A DNA stretch of 64,000 bases. Origin: CAWGXZ01 sp963826695 (lineage in GTDB: Bacteria > Pseudomonadota > Gammaproteobacteria > Burkholderiales > Burkholderiaceae_C). The DNA lies in the NCBI GenBank assembly GCA_963826695.1, contig CAWGXZ010000003.1, forward strand, positions 186,001 to 250,000, given 5' to 3'. Numbering within the stretch: the first letter of the stretch is position 1; every line of letters starts with the position of its first letter. The notes under the pieces were generated by a model, which was not told where the DNA came from, searched no databases, and saw only the letters and a list, made by a program, of their open reading frames with translations. Shown here piece by piece: positions 50,664 through 61,754 of the stretch. A program made the translations under genes and the position numbers.

Positions 50664-51659
50664 TCAGACGCCGGTGCGTGGCGCGCCCTTGGCGAGCGCC
50701 CGCTCGCGGATCGCGCCGAAGTCGGCGGGCACCGGGTGCAGGTCGAGCCGGCGGCCTGCCTTGGTGATCTGGCTCGGCGTGTCGTGGCCGATCAGCGACG
50801 GCAGCCGCTTCGACGCCTCGATCAGCTTCTCGAGATCGACGCCGGTGTCGTAGCCCATCAGCTCGAGCGCGTGGACGATCTCCTCGGTGCAGACGTTGCC
50901 GGTCGCGCCCGGCGCGTACGGGCATCCGCCGAGGCCGCCGAGCGAGGCGTCGAAGCGGTCGGCGCCGGCGTCGATCGCGGCGAGCACGTTGGCCAGGCCC
51001 ATGCCACGCGTGTTGTGGAAGTGCAGCGTCAGCTCGGTGCCCGGCCAGCGCTCGCGCGCTGCACGCGTCATCGCCGCAACCTGGCTCGGGAAGGCCATGC
51101 CGGTGGTGTCGCAGAGCGTCACGCCGCTGACCCCGAGCTCGACATAGCGATCCGCCCAGCCGAGCACCACGTCCTGCGGCACGTCGCCTTCCATCGGGCA
51201 GCCGAACGAGCACGAGAGCGAGAAGTTGACGGCGACGCCGCTTCGCCTGGCCAGCTCGATCACCGCCTGCAGCGCCGCATACGACTGGTCGCGCGTCATC
51301 CGCAGGTTGGCGAGGTTGTGCGTCTCGCTCGCCGACATGACGATGTTCAGTTCATCGGCGTGCGCGTCGATGGCACGCTCGGCGCCACGAACATTCGGCA
51401 CCAGCGCGCTGTAGACGACGCCGGGAACCCGGTCGATTTCCCGCAGCACGATTTCTGCATCGCGCAGCGCCGGAATCGCCTGCGGCGAGACGAAGGCGGT
51501 GGCCTCGATCTTGGCCATGCCCGCCTGCGACAGCGCATTGACCAGGGCGATCTTGTCCTCGGTGGGCACGAAGGCGGCTTCGACCTGCAGCCCGTCGCGG
51601 GTGCCGACTTCCTGCATGTGGATGCGCTGGCGGGCGCCGTTCCAGACGTTGGCGTTCAT
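50664..51659 (-). CDS. Hydroxymethylglutaryl-CoA lyase-like enzyme (HMGL family)
   Basis: 331 residues. TIM-barrel with HMQEVGTRDGLQVEAAFVPT (catalytic Arg-Asp), SLSCSFGCPMEGDVPQD, TLHFHNTRGMGLANVLAAID (metal-binding HxH) and GGLGGCPYAPGATGNVCTEE (catalytic Cys loop), the complete HMG-CoA lyase site. It overlaps the CoA-transferase gene by four bases. A class III CoA-transferase upstream of an HMGL-like lyase often means cleavage of a 3-hydroxy-3-methyl-acyl-CoA such as HMG-CoA or citramalyl-CoA; which one is not decided here. Confidence 0.9.
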   Translation of the reverse strand: MNANVWNGARQRIHMQEVGTRDGLQVEAAFVPTEDKIALVNALSQAGMAKIEATAFVSPQAIPALRDAEIVLREIDRVPGVVYSALVPNVRGAERAIDAHADELNIVMSASETHNLANLRMTRDQSYAALQAVIELARRSGVAVNFSLSCSFGCPMEGDVPQDVVLGWADRYVELGVSGVTLCDTTGMAFPSQVAAMTRAARERWPGTELTLHFHNTRGMGLANVLAAIDAGADRFDASLGGLGGCPYAPGATGNVCTEEIVHALELMGYDTGVDLEKLIEASKRLPSLIGHDTPSQITKAGRRLDLHPVPADFGAIRERALAKGAPRTGV

Positions 51660-52858
51660 GCAATGACTCCTTTGCTTCTCAAGGTGGCGATGTTCTCCGG
51701 CGACAGCCCCATCTCGCGCAGCACCGTGTCGGTGTCGTCGCCGATGTGCGGCGCCGACGAGCGGATCGTTCCCGGCGTTGCCGACAGCTTCGGCACGACG
51801 CCCGGGACATCGAGCGTGTAGCCGTCGCGCGTCTGCTGCGGCAGGATCATGTCGCGTGCCCGGAAGTGCGGGTCTTCGTGGATGTCCTTGGCGGTGTAGA
51901 CCTTGCCCGCCGGAACGCGCGCCGTGCCGAGTTCGTCGAGCACGGCGCTGACGGTCCGCGACACGGTCCACGCCTCGATCGCCTCGTCGAGCTCGGCCAC
52001 ACGCGCGACCCGGCCGGCGTTGCTGGCGAGGTCGGGGGCATTGCCGAGATCGCTTCGGCCGATCACCTCCATCAGCCGCTTGAAGATGCTGTCGCCATTG
52101 CCGGCAATCAGCACATAGCCGTCGCTGCACTTGTAGGCGTTCGACGGGGCGATGCCGGGCAGGGCGCTGCCGGCGGCCTCGCGCACCGCGCCGAAGGCGC
52201 TGTACTCGGGGATCAGGCTTTCCATGACGTTGAACACCGCCTCGTGCAGCGCCACGTCGATCACCTGGCCCGGCCCGCCGTCGACCTTGCGGTGGTGCAG
52301 CGCCAGCAGCACGCCGATCGTGCCGTGCAGCGCCGCCAGCGTGTCGCCGATCGACACCCCGACGCGCACCGGCACCCGCCCCGGCTCGCCGGTGAGGTGC
52401 CGCAGGCCCCCCATCGCCTCGCCGATGGCGCCGAAGCCAGGCAGGTCGCGATACGGGCCGGTCTGTCCGTAGCCGGAAATGCGCAGCATCACCAGCCCCG
52501 GGTTGAGCCTGGAGAGTTCGTCCCAGCCCATGCCCCACTTCTCGAGCGTTCCGGGGCGGAAGTTCTCGATCAGCACGTCGGCCTCGGCGATCAGCTGCCG
52601 CGCCAGGTCCTGGCCTTCCTTCTGGCGCAGGTCCAGCGCCACCGAGCGCTTGTTGCGCGAGCTGACCTGCCACCAGACCGATGTGCCCTCCTTGATCAGC
52701 CGCCAGTTGCGCAGCGGATCACCGGTTCCGGGCGGTTCGATCTTGACCACGTCGGCGCCGAACTCGCCCAGCATCTTGCCGCAGAAGGGGCCGGCAATCA
52801 GTTGCCCCATCTCGACCACGCGGATGCCGGCAAGGGCGCCGGCCTTCATCTCAGTCAT
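51656..52858 (-). CDS. CaiB/BaiF family (class III) CoA-transferase
   Basis: 400 residues. VVEMGQLIAGPFCGKMLGEF and GADVVKIEPPGTGDPLRNWR at the N-terminus, RNKRSVALDLRQKEGQDLAR, the catalytic Asp in VRVGVSIGDTLAALHGTIGV, and RVPAGKVYTAKDIHEDPHFR. It activates a carboxylate by CoA exchange. ATGA overlap with the lyase gene; leuD follows upstream by 12 bp, so leuC-leuD-CoA-transferase-lyase-Bug may be one operon. Confidence 0.92.
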   Translation of the reverse strand: MTEMKAGALAGIRVVEMGQLIAGPFCGKMLGEFGADVVKIEPPGTGDPLRNWRLIKEGTSVWWQVSSRNKRSVALDLRQKEGQDLARQLIAEADVLIENFRPGTLEKWGMGWDELSRLNPGLVMLRISGYGQTGPYRDLPGFGAIGEAMGGLRHLTGEPGRVPVRVGVSIGDTLAALHGTIGVLLALHHRKVDGGPGQVIDVALHEAVFNVMESLIPEYSAFGAVREAAGSALPGIAPSNAYKCSDGYVLIAGNGDSIFKRLMEVIGRSDLGNAPDLASNAGRVARVAELDEAIEAWTVSRTVSAVLDELGTARVPAGKVYTAKDIHEDPHFRARDMILPQQTRDGYTLDVPGVVPKLSATPGTIRSSAPHIGDDTDTVLREMGLSPENIATLRSKGVIA

Positions 52859-52870
52859 GTCGTCTCCAGG

Positions 52871-53512
52871 TCAGCGTACGAACAGCCACGGCTCGTCGAC
52901 GCGGCGCCGCGACTCGTAGTCGCGGATGCGGTCGGCCTGCAGCAGCGTCAGGGTGATGTCGTCGAGCCCCTCGAGCAGCCGACGGCGGCGCTCGGCGTCG
53001 ACCGCGAAGGCGATCGTCTCGCCGCCGGGCGTCGTCAGCGTCTGCGCCTGCAGGTCGATCGCAAGGCGATAGCCGGGCGTGGCCTCGACTTCGGTGAACA
53101 GGCGGTCGACCGTGGCCGGGTCGAGAACGATCGGCAGCATGCCGTTCTTGAAGCAGTTGCCGTAGAAGATGTCGGCAAAGCTCGGCGCGATCAGCGCCCG
53201 GAAACCGTCGTCGTGCAGCGCCCACGGCGCATGCTCGCGGCTCGATCCGCAGCCGAAGTTCTCGCGCGTCAGCAGGATCTGCGCGCCGCCGTAGCGCGGC
53301 TGGTTGAGCACGAAGTCGGGGTTCTTCGGCCGCTTCGAGTGGTCCATCCCCGGCTGGCCGATGTCCAGGTAGCGCCACTGGTCGAACAGGTTCGGACCGA
53401 AGCCGGTGCGCCGGATCGACTTCATGAACTGCTTGGAAATGATGGCGTCGGTGTCGACGTTGGCGCGGTCGAGCGGTGCGACCAGCCCGTCGAGCGTCGT
53501 GAAGGATTCCAT
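52871..53512 (-). CDS. leuD: 3-isopropylmalate dehydratase small subunit-like (LeuD)
   Basis: 213 residues, normal LeuD length. VAPLDRANVDTDAIISKQFM, FDQWRYLD, ILLTRENFGCGSSREHAPWA (swivel-domain active-site loop) and FADIFYGNCFKNGMLPI. The ATG overlaps the leuC stop (TGATG). No leuB follows; instead a CoA-transferase and an HMGL-type lyase do, so this pair may serve a catabolic hydratase role (for example on a methylmalate-type acid) rather than leucine synthesis. Confidence 0.9.
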   Translation of the reverse strand: MESFTTLDGLVAPLDRANVDTDAIISKQFMKSIRRTGFGPNLFDQWRYLDIGQPGMDHSKRPKNPDFVLNQPRYGGAQILLTRENFGCGSSREHAPWALHDDGFRALIAPSFADIFYGNCFKNGMLPIVLDPATVDRLFTEVEATPGYRLAIDLQAQTLTTPGGETIAFAVDAERRRRLLEGLDDITLTLLQADRIRDYESRRRVDEPWLFVR

Positions 53513-54951
53513 CAGACGGCCTCCGCCTGCAGCACGCTGATGTCGACGAAGCGCCCGGCCACCGCCGCCGCAGCGGCCATCGCCGGGCTGACCAGGTGGC
53601 TGCGGCCGCCGGCGCCCTGGCGGCCCTCGAAATTGCGGTTCGAGGTCGAGGCGCAGCGCTCGCCCGGGTTGAGCCGGTCGTCGTTCATGCCCAGGCACAT
53701 CGAGCAGCCGGGTTCGCGCCATTCGAAGCCGGCGTCGATGAAGATGCGGTCGAGCCCTTCGGCCTCGGCCTGCGCCTTGACCAGGCCCGAGCCGGGCACG
53801 GCCAGCGCCAGCTGGATCGACGGTGCGATGTGCCGGCCGCGCAGCACCGCAGCGGCGGCGCGGAAGTCCTCGATGCGCGCGTTGGTGCACGAGCCGATGA
53901 AGACCTTGTCGGGCCGGATGTTCTCGATCGGCGTGCCGGGCTCGAGTCCCATGTAAGCCAGCGCCTGCTCCATGCCCAGGCGCCGCGTGGCATCGGCCTC
54001 GGCAGCCGGGTCGGGCACGCGGCCACCGACCGGCACCACCATGTCGGGCGAGGTGCCCCAGGTGACCATCGGCCTGAGCCGCGTGGCGTCGATCTCGACC
54101 ACCCGGTCGAAGGCTGCGCCCTCGTCGCTGACCAGCGTGCGCCAGTAGGCCGCCGCCTGCGGCCAGTGCGCCGGGCCGGGCGCGAACGGCCGGCCCTCGA
54201 CGTAGTCGATGGTCTTCTGGTCGACGCCGATCACGCCGATCCGTGCGCCGGCCTCGATCGCCATGTTGCACAGCGTCATCCGGCCTTCCATCGACAGCGC
54301 CCGGATGGTCGAGCCGCCGAATTCGATCGCGTAGCCGGTGCCGCCCGCCGTGCCGATGCGGCCGATCACCGCCAGGATCAGGTCCTTGGCGGTGACGCCA
54401 GCCGGCAGCGCGCCCTCGACCTTCACCAGCATCGGCTTCATGCGCTCGATCGCCAGGCACTGCGTCGCCAGCACATGCTCGACTTCGGACGTGCCGACGC
54501 CGAAGGCCAGCGCGCCGAAGGCGCCGTGGGTGCTGGTGTGCGAATCGCCGGCGACGACCGTCATGCCGGGCAGCGTCGCGCCCTGCTCGGGGCCGATGAT
54601 GTGGATGATTCCCTGCCGCCGGTCGCCGAGTGCGAACTCGGTGATGCCGAACTCGCGGCAGTTCTCGTCGAGCTGCGCCACCTGGGCCCGCGACAGCGCG
54701 TCGCGGATGCCACCGGGCACGCGCTCGGCCGGCGTCGTCGGCACGTTGTGGTCGGCGGTCGCCAGCACCGTCTCGCGCCGCCACGGCTTGCGGCCGGCGA
54801 GCCGAAGTCCTTCGAAGGCCTGCGGGCTGGTCACCTCGTAGACCAGATGCCGGTCGATGTAGAGCAGCGTGGCGCCGCCGGGAATTTCGGCGACGACGTG
54901 GCGCTGCCAGAGCTTCTCGAACAGGGTTCGGGGTTCAGCGGGACGTTCCAT
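53512..54951 (-). CDS. leuC: 3-isopropylmalate dehydratase large subunit-like (LeuC)
   Basis: 479 residues. TLFEKLWQRHVVAEIPGGAT, YIDRHLVYEVTSPQAFEGLR, VVAGDSHTSTHGAFGALAFG, FIGSCTNARIEDFRAAAAVL and GCSMCLGMND: the three Cys ligands of the [4Fe-4S] cluster are all present. ATG at 54951 chosen as it gives the standard LeuC start; the open frame continues 14 residues upstream. First gene of the minus-strand group ending with the Bug protein. Confidence 0.9.
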   Translation of the reverse strand: MERPAEPRTLFEKLWQRHVVAEIPGGATLLYIDRHLVYEVTSPQAFEGLRLAGRKPWRRETVLATADHNVPTTPAERVPGGIRDALSRAQVAQLDENCREFGITEFALGDRRQGIIHIIGPEQGATLPGMTVVAGDSHTSTHGAFGALAFGVGTSEVEHVLATQCLAIERMKPMLVKVEGALPAGVTAKDLILAVIGRIGTAGGTGYAIEFGGSTIRALSMEGRMTLCNMAIEAGARIGVIGVDQKTIDYVEGRPFAPGPAHWPQAAAYWRTLVSDEGAAFDRVVEIDATRLRPMVTWGTSPDMVVPVGGRVPDPAAEADATRRLGMEQALAYMGLEPGTPIENIRPDKVFIGSCTNARIEDFRAAAAVLRGRHIAPSIQLALAVPGSGLVKAQAEAEGLDRIFIDAGFEWREPGCSMCLGMNDDRLNPGERCASTSNRNFEGRQGAGGRSHLVSPAMAAAAAVAGRFVDISVLQAEAV

Positions 54952-55049
54952 GGGGGCGCAGTGTGAGTCTCGAAAGCGATTGGATGCAGACATGGACGCC
55001 GCTGCGTCGCAGCCGGCGTCGGGCGATTTCCCTGACCGCAGCGGCGGGA

Positions 55050-55640
55050 TCAGGAACCCTTTGCAGGCGCCTTGTTGCGCTCGGTGCGGGCGGCGTTCTG
55101 GCGTTCCAGCTCCTTGGCGGCCGTCAGCCGTGCAAGACCCAATGCGGGGCGCCCGCTGCCCTGTTCGAGGCGCATCTCCCAGTCATCGGGGCGCGACCAC
55201 ACCCGGCCCCCCGGCGACGGCTGGGCGGCAGCACCAGCGCGCCCGCTCTGGCCTGCGCCGGCTGCCGCAGGCGGTCCGAACCGCTCCTCGAGGGCCTTTG
55301 CCAGGCGGCCCACCTGGGCCGGCTCGAGCGTGAACGACAGCGAGGCCAGCTGACCCTCGCGAAAGTCGGCGGTGGCCGTCCTCACGGGCGCGCCGAGCAG
55401 CGCATTGCGCGTGGCGCAGTCGTTCGGCGGGCGCCCCGGCTTGGCGCGGCGGCACTGGTCCAGCACGAAGCGGCACACGCCCTCCGCCGGCCGACACCGG
55501 TGGTCGGGCAGCTTCGCCGCGTACTCCTCGATGGTCGCGCCCAGCGCGACGCCGGCATAGCTGATGCTGTCCGCGGTCCCGGCGCTGGCCGATGCAACGG
55601 CGGCAAACAGAAGGGCGCCGAACAGAGGTTTCTTGACCAT
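55050..55640 (-). CDS. Hypothetical exported protein
   Basis: 196 residues. Signal peptide MVKKPLFGALLFAAVASASA; mature part ISYAGVALGATIEEYAAKLP, then CRPAEGVCRFVLDQCRRA with Cys pairs that could form disulfides, and SFTLEPAQVGRLAKALEERF. The C-terminal third is Ala/Gly/Arg-rich and basic. The pattern (small domain comparing a stored value with a threshold-like helix) is common in exported proteins of Burkholderiales, but I recognise no family. Confidence 0.65.
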   Translation of the reverse strand: MVKKPLFGALLFAAVASASAGTADSISYAGVALGATIEEYAAKLPDHRCRPAEGVCRFVLDQCRRAKPGRPPNDCATRNALLGAPVRTATADFREGQLASLSFTLEPAQVGRLAKALEERFGPPAAAGAGQSGRAGAAAQPSPGGRVWSRPDDWEMRLEQGSGRPALGLARLTAAKELERQNAARTERNKAPAKGS

Positions 55641-55781
55641 GTTGTCTTGTTCTCCTGCAGCATGCGCTGCCTTTCGGTGCCGCCAGGCAGTTCGGCGGCA
55701 CCGGCGATCAGACGAAGCGATCCGGCCCGTGCGTGTTTCGGCGTGAAACGCGGCACCGGCCAGCCGCCCGGGTGCAACGCA

Positions 55782-58047
55782 TCAGGCTTTCGCCGGCGTG
55801 CCCTTCAACCCTGCAAGCACCTTGTCGGGCGTGAACGGCAGCGAGCGCAGGCGCACCCGCGTGGCATCGAAGATCGCGTTGGCGATCGCCGCAGGAATGG
55901 CGGTGGCAGTCGGCTCGCCCGCGCCCCACGAGGGCTCACCCGGCCGGTCGATCATGTCGACCTCGACCTTCGGCGCCCGGTCGGCGGTCAGGATCGGGTA
56001 GCTCGCCCAGTCGACGCTGGTGACCTTGGTGCGGTCCCAGTTCACCGCCTCGATCAGCGTCCGGCCGACGGTCTGGATCGCGCCGCCCTCGATCTGGTTG
56101 GCGAGGCCGTCGGGGTTGACGATCTGGCCGCAATCGTGGCCGACGCAGATGCGGCTGACGCGGACGTCGCCGGTCTTGCGGTCGACCTCGACTTCGGCAA
56201 CCGCGGCGACGTACGTGGTGGCGTTGTTGTAGCGCACGTATGAAATTCCGCGGCCCTTCATCGTGTCGCCGGTGGCGCTCGCCGGATTGGCGCCGACGCG
56301 CGGCTGCCAGCCGGCGCGCTTCATCGCCGCCTGCATCACGGCGATGGCGCGCGGATCCTTCAGATGCTTCAAGCGGAACTCGGCCGGGTCCATGCCGGCC
56401 GCGTGCGCAATCTCGTCGGCGAAGGACTCGTTGGCAAAGCTGTTCTCGATCCGCCCCGGGCTGCGCAGGTGCGCCGAGCGGAAGAAGGTCGCTGCGATGT
56501 GGCGGGTGTTGACGCGCAGGTTCGGCAGGGTGTAGGGCGCCGCCGAGTTCTGGAACAGGAAGCCGACCCAGTTGCCCGGCTTCGGCAGCGCCGACATCGG
56601 TGGCGGCGAGCAGCGGGAAGTCGAGCGGCTTGAAGGCGACGATGTGATTCAGCGCGATCCAGAAGTCGCCGGACCACGCGACCACGTTGCCCTTGGCGTC
56701 GATGCCGGCTTCCATGTCCATCGCCCGCGGCGGGCTCTTCGGCGAGCGCGCCGTCTCGTCGGCACGGCTCCATTGCACCCGCACCGGCTTGCCGATCAGC
56801 GTGGCGATCAGCGCCGCGTCGGCGGTCGCGTCCTCGTGGCCGTTGCGGCCGTAGCAGCCGGAGCCATCCAGGTAGACCAGGCGGATGCGCTCGGCCGGCA
56901 TGCCGACGATCGCCGCCAGCTCGGCCTGCATCGAATGCGTCGCCTGCGACGCCGACCAGACGGTCAGCTGGCCGTTCTCGAGGCTCGCAACGGCGGCCGA
57001 CGGGCCGAGCGAGGCATGGGTCTGAACCGGGAACTCGTACGTCGCCTTGACCCGCTTCGCGCTGCCGGCGAGTGCCGCCGTCACATCGCCGACGTTCTGC
57101 GTCAGCTCCTGCTTGGCGACCGGCTGCGCGCGCCAGTAATCGAACACCTTGGCCTGCTCGGGCAGGCCGGTGCCGGCCGACCAGCTCGCCTTCAGCGCCT
57201 GCGCCGCCTTGATCGACGCCCATTCGTTGCGCGCAACGACGGCGATGAAGTCGCCCTTGCGCACCGTCTGCACGAAGCCGGCGACCTTCTTCGCCTCGCT
57301 GTCGTCGTAGGACTGCAGCCTGGCGCCGAGGTCATCGGCGCGGACGACCCGCGCATGCAGCATGCCGGGCAGCCGCATGTCCTGCACGAAGGTGAACTCG
57401 CCCGACACCTTGGCCGGGATGTCGACGCGTGCGATCGGCTTGCCGACCACCTTGTAGTCCTTGGCCGGTTTCAGCGGCGCCTTCGGATCGACCGCAAGCT
57501 CGAAATTCCGGTCGCCGACCAGTTCGGCGTACGACACGGCCTGGCCGGGATTGAACTTGTTGACGATCACGCCGTCGACGACCATCAGCTCGGCGGCCGG
57601 GACGCCGAACTTCTGCGCCGCGCGCTCGACCAGCGCATGGCGGGCGGTCGCCGCGGCACGGCGCAGCTCGCCGCCGCCTTGCGAAATCGTCAGGTTGGCG
57701 CCGGTGATCCACTGGTCCGGCGTGGTCGCGGTGTCGCCCATCACCATCTCGATGCGCTCGAACGGGACGTCGAGCTCGTCGGCCGCCATCTGCGCCATCG
57801 CGGTCTTGGTACCGGTGCCGAGGTCGACCTTGCCGGTGTAGATGGTGATTCGGCCGTCTCGCCCGATGCCGACGAACGAGTCGACCGCGTCCTTGGCAAC
57901 CGACTTCGGCGGCGGCAGGACGGCGGCAGCGGTTCGCGGCGGCCGGGCAGGCGCAACGGCGCAGCCCTGCAGCGAGAAGCCGACGACGAGCATGGCGCCC
58001 GCGCCCTTGAGCAGCGAGCGGCGTTGCAGCAGTTGGGTGGTGCTCAT
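55782..58047 (-). CDS. Molybdopterin-binding hydroxylase large subunit, IorB-like (frameshifted)
   Basis: About 755 residues when repaired. Tat signal with QRRSLLKGAGAMLVVGFSLQ followed by a lipobox-like GC. Xanthine-dehydrogenase-type Mo domains: GKVDLGTGTKTAMAQMAADE, FPVQTHASLGPSAAVASLEN, and C-terminal CVGHDCGQIVNPDGLANQIE and GAGEPTATAIPAAIANAIFD (the Glu-containing motif). An extra base near 56,597 shifts the frame inside FPLLAAT; the reading resumes MSALPKPGNWVG. With the [2Fe-2S] gene downstream in the reading order reversed (58059-58517 is upstream in transcription), it forms an isoquinoline oxidoreductase/aldehyde dehydrogenase-type pair in the periplasm. Substrate unknown. Confidence 0.87.
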
Positions 58048-58058
58048 GGCGGCGCTCC

Positions 58059-58517
58059 TCAGGCCTGTGCGGCGCGAAGCACCGCCTTGCAGATGCGCTG
58101 GTAGGTGCCGCAGCGGCAGAGGTTGGCGCTCATCGCCGACTTGACCTCGTCCTCGCTCGGCTTGGGCGTCTTCTGCAGGAAGGCCGCTGCCGTCATCACC
58201 ATGCCGTTGCAGCAGTAGCCACACTGCAGCGCCTGCTCGTCGATGAAGGCCTGCTGCACCTTGCCCGGCTTTGCCGAGCTGCCCAGGCCCTCGAGCGTGG
58301 TCACTTTCTGGCCGCTCATCGCCGACATCGGCATCAGGCACGAACGCACCGCCTCGCCGTCCAGGTGCACCGTGCAGGCGCCGCACTGGCCGAGGCCGCA
58401 GCCGAACTTCGGGCCGTGCAGTTCGAGGTTGTCGCGCAGGACGTAGAGCAGCGGCGTGTCGGGCTCGGCTTCGACGCGGCGCTGCTGGCCGTTGACGGTG
58501 AGTTGGTACTGGGCCAA
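58059..58517 (-). CDS. [2Fe-2S] subunit of a molybdenum hydroxylase (IorA-like)
   Basis: 152 residues. Plant-type cluster motif KFGCGLGQCGACTVHLDG and the second cluster Cys in ALQCGYCCNGMVM and NLCRCGTYQRICKAV, the standard four-Cys arrangement. Start is a TTG (LAQYQLTVNG) with a strong GGAGA RBS 7 bases upstream; the open frame upstream is not protein-like. Transcribed before the IorB-like gene, 11 bp apart. Transfers electrons from the Mo site, probably to a cytochrome not encoded here. Confidence 0.92.
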   Translation of the reverse strand: MAQYQLTVNGQQRRVEAEPDTPLLYVLRDNLELHGPKFGCGLGQCGACTVHLDGEAVRSCLMPMSAMSGQKVTTLEGLGSSAKPGKVQQAFIDEQALQCGYCCNGMVMTAAAFLQKTPKPSEDEVKSAMSANLCRCGTYQRICKAVLRAAQA

Positions 58518-58760
58518 GGGGTGTCTCCGTGGGTTGCGGCCACTGGTGGGCCGTTTGGGGCGCGCCGATGATTGCGAATTGGCGCGCGAAATGGAATCAG
58601 TATTCGGCGACGCTGCCATCGCAGGACGCGATGGCCCGGGCACAGCCGCGCCGGCATCAGGGAAAATCCCGAGGCGAGCGGACGGCTGTCCGACCGCTGC
58701 GGCGCTGCACCTGGCGGGCTTATGCCGGCTCGGCGCAACGCCGGGCCGGCGCGCAAGCGG

Positions 58761-60228
<1,468 letters not shown>

Positions 60229-60283
60229 GGGCGATTGTCACGGCGCCAGGGTGCGGCGCCCCCGGCGGTCGCCCGCGTCGCGC

Positions 60284-60913
60284 TCAGGCAGCCGCTGCAA
60301 TCTGGCGCAGTGCGCGCTCGAAGACTTCCACCGGCTGGCCGCCCTGGATCAGATGCTGCTCGTCGATGATGACCGTCGGCACCGCGTGGATGCCCTGGTC
60401 CAGGTAGTGCGCCTGGCGCTCGCGCACCTCGGCCGCGAACTCGTCGCTGGCCAGGATCGCGCGGGCACGCGCCTCGTCCAGGCCGGCCTCGCCCGCAAGG
60501 CGCGCCAGCACCGCCGGGTCGCTCGGGTTCTCGCCGTCGGTGAAATAGGCCTTCAGCAGGGCATGCTTCAGCTCGCGCTGGCGTCCCTCGAGCCCGGCCC
60601 AGTGCAGCAGGCGGTGCGCGTCGAAGGTGTTGTAGGTGCGCTGGCGCTTGCCGGCACCGAAATGGAAGCCGACAGCTTCGCCGCGCTGGTGGATCGCCTC
60701 GGTATTCGCCGCCACCTGCGCCGGGGTCAGACCGTACTTGCGGCTGAGGTGGCCGACGATCTCCTCGCCTTCGGGCGGCATCTGCGGGTTCAGCTCGAAC
60801 GGCTGGAAGTGGATTTCGGTTTGCAGCCCGGTGCGGGCGATGGCCTGCTCGAGCGCCGCCAGCCCGATGGCGCACCAGGGACAGGCAATGTCGGATACGA
60901 AGTCGATTTTCAT
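60284..60913 (-). CDS. DsbA family oxidoreductase (FrnE-like)
   Basis: 209 residues. Thioredoxin-fold active site CPWC near the N-terminus in KIDFVSDIACPWCAIGLAAL, helical insertion with YNTFDAHRLLHWAGLEG, and cis-Pro in GIHAVPTVIIDEQHLIQGGQ. No signal peptide, as is typical of cytoplasmic FrnE/2-hydroxychromene-isomerase-like proteins implicated in oxidative stress. Next to dbpA on the same strand, 55 bp apart. Confidence 0.92.
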   Translation of the reverse strand: MKIDFVSDIACPWCAIGLAALEQAIARTGLQTEIHFQPFELNPQMPPEGEEIVGHLSRKYGLTPAQVAANTEAIHQRGEAVGFHFGAGKRQRTYNTFDAHRLLHWAGLEGRQRELKHALLKAYFTDGENPSDPAVLARLAGEAGLDEARARAILASDEFAAEVRERQAHYLDQGIHAVPTVIIDEQHLIQGGQPVEVFERALRQIAAAA

Positions 60914-61231
60914 GGCTGCCGAGTCTAGGAGCTTGGCCGCCGCCGCGCCGTCCGCAGGGGCTTGCCTGCGTGGCCCCTGGCGACGGCGCCGCCGCGCTCG
61001 GCCGCGGTAAAGAAAGGTGTCGCCGCCCGCAGGGGTCAACGCGGCCCTTGGAAGCCCGTTGTCAGGGGGCGTGCCTCGAAGCACCGAGCGGCTCGACTCC
61101 AGCAGGCTTGAAGAGGCTGGGGCCATTGGGGTTACGGGGTCAACCGGAGCACACCGGTGCCGCCCAAGGTGTCGGCGGCGGATGTGCTCGCCCATCGCCG
61201 TGTGTCCGCATGGCAAACCAGGGAATTCACC
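60914..61231. other. 318-bp intergenic region, no gene seen
   Basis: Lies between the divergent DsbA-like and crystallin-domain genes and must contain both promoters. I see no convincing ORF, no strong palindrome beyond an ACCGG..CCGGT pair near 61,147-61,162, and no recognisable regulator site. Confidence 0.4.
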
Positions 61232-61657
61232 ATGAAGCGCGTTTCAGCAAAGCTCTCGACCCTTCTGCTCGGCGCCCTGTGCGCCGTCTCCTTCCATGCA
61301 GCGGCACAGCAACCTCCACAGCGTGCGGACCGGTCCAGCACGATCACCTTCTACGAAGGGGAGGGTTTTGGTGGCCGCTGGTTCTCGGCGAGCGATCGGC
61401 GCATCGGCAACTTCAACCGCTTCGGCTTCAACGACGCGGCCAACTCGGTGCGCGTGCGCGGTGGCCGCTGGGAAGTCTGCACCGCGCCGCGCTTCGAGGG
61501 TCGGTGCGTCGTGCTGCGCCGCGGCGACTACCCGTCGCTTCGCGAGGCCGGGCTCGATGGCCGCATTTCGTCAGCGCGCCCGGTTGTCCGCGGCAACCGC
61601 GTCGACGACCGCAGGGATGTCTACGACCGCCAGCAGGCACCGGTCGATCGGCGCTGA
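61232..61657 (+). CDS. Exported beta/gamma-crystallin family protein
   Basis: 141 residues. Signal peptide MKRVSAKLSTLLLGALCAVS ending AAAQ. One crystallin domain follows: STITFYEGEGFGGRWFSASD (Greek-key motif F-x-E-x-x-F-x-G) and CTAPRFEGRCVVLRRGDYPS. The C-terminal tail is Arg/Asp-rich and disordered. Bacterial crystallin domains often bind calcium or inhibit proteases; function here unknown. ATG at 61232 chosen because it starts the signal peptide. Confidence 0.85.
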   Translation: MKRVSAKLSTLLLGALCAVSFHAAAQQPPQRADRSSTITFYEGEGFGGRWFSASDRRIGNFNRFGFNDAANSVRVRGGRWEVCTAPRFEGRCVVLRRGDYPSLREAGLDGRISSARPVVRGNRVDDRRDVYDRQQAPVDRR

Positions 61658-61754
61658 GCCGGGGTGAGCGGCGACAGGGGCGGTCCCGCGGCCGCCCGTT
61701 CTTCGTCGCGCCCGCAAAACAGCGCGCCCTGCGCCCGCGCTGCCGGGTTGCCGC

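Noticed and set aside
61157..61231. Earlier ATG for the crystallin-domain protein
   Set aside because: The signal peptide begins exactly at 61232; the extension would bury it.
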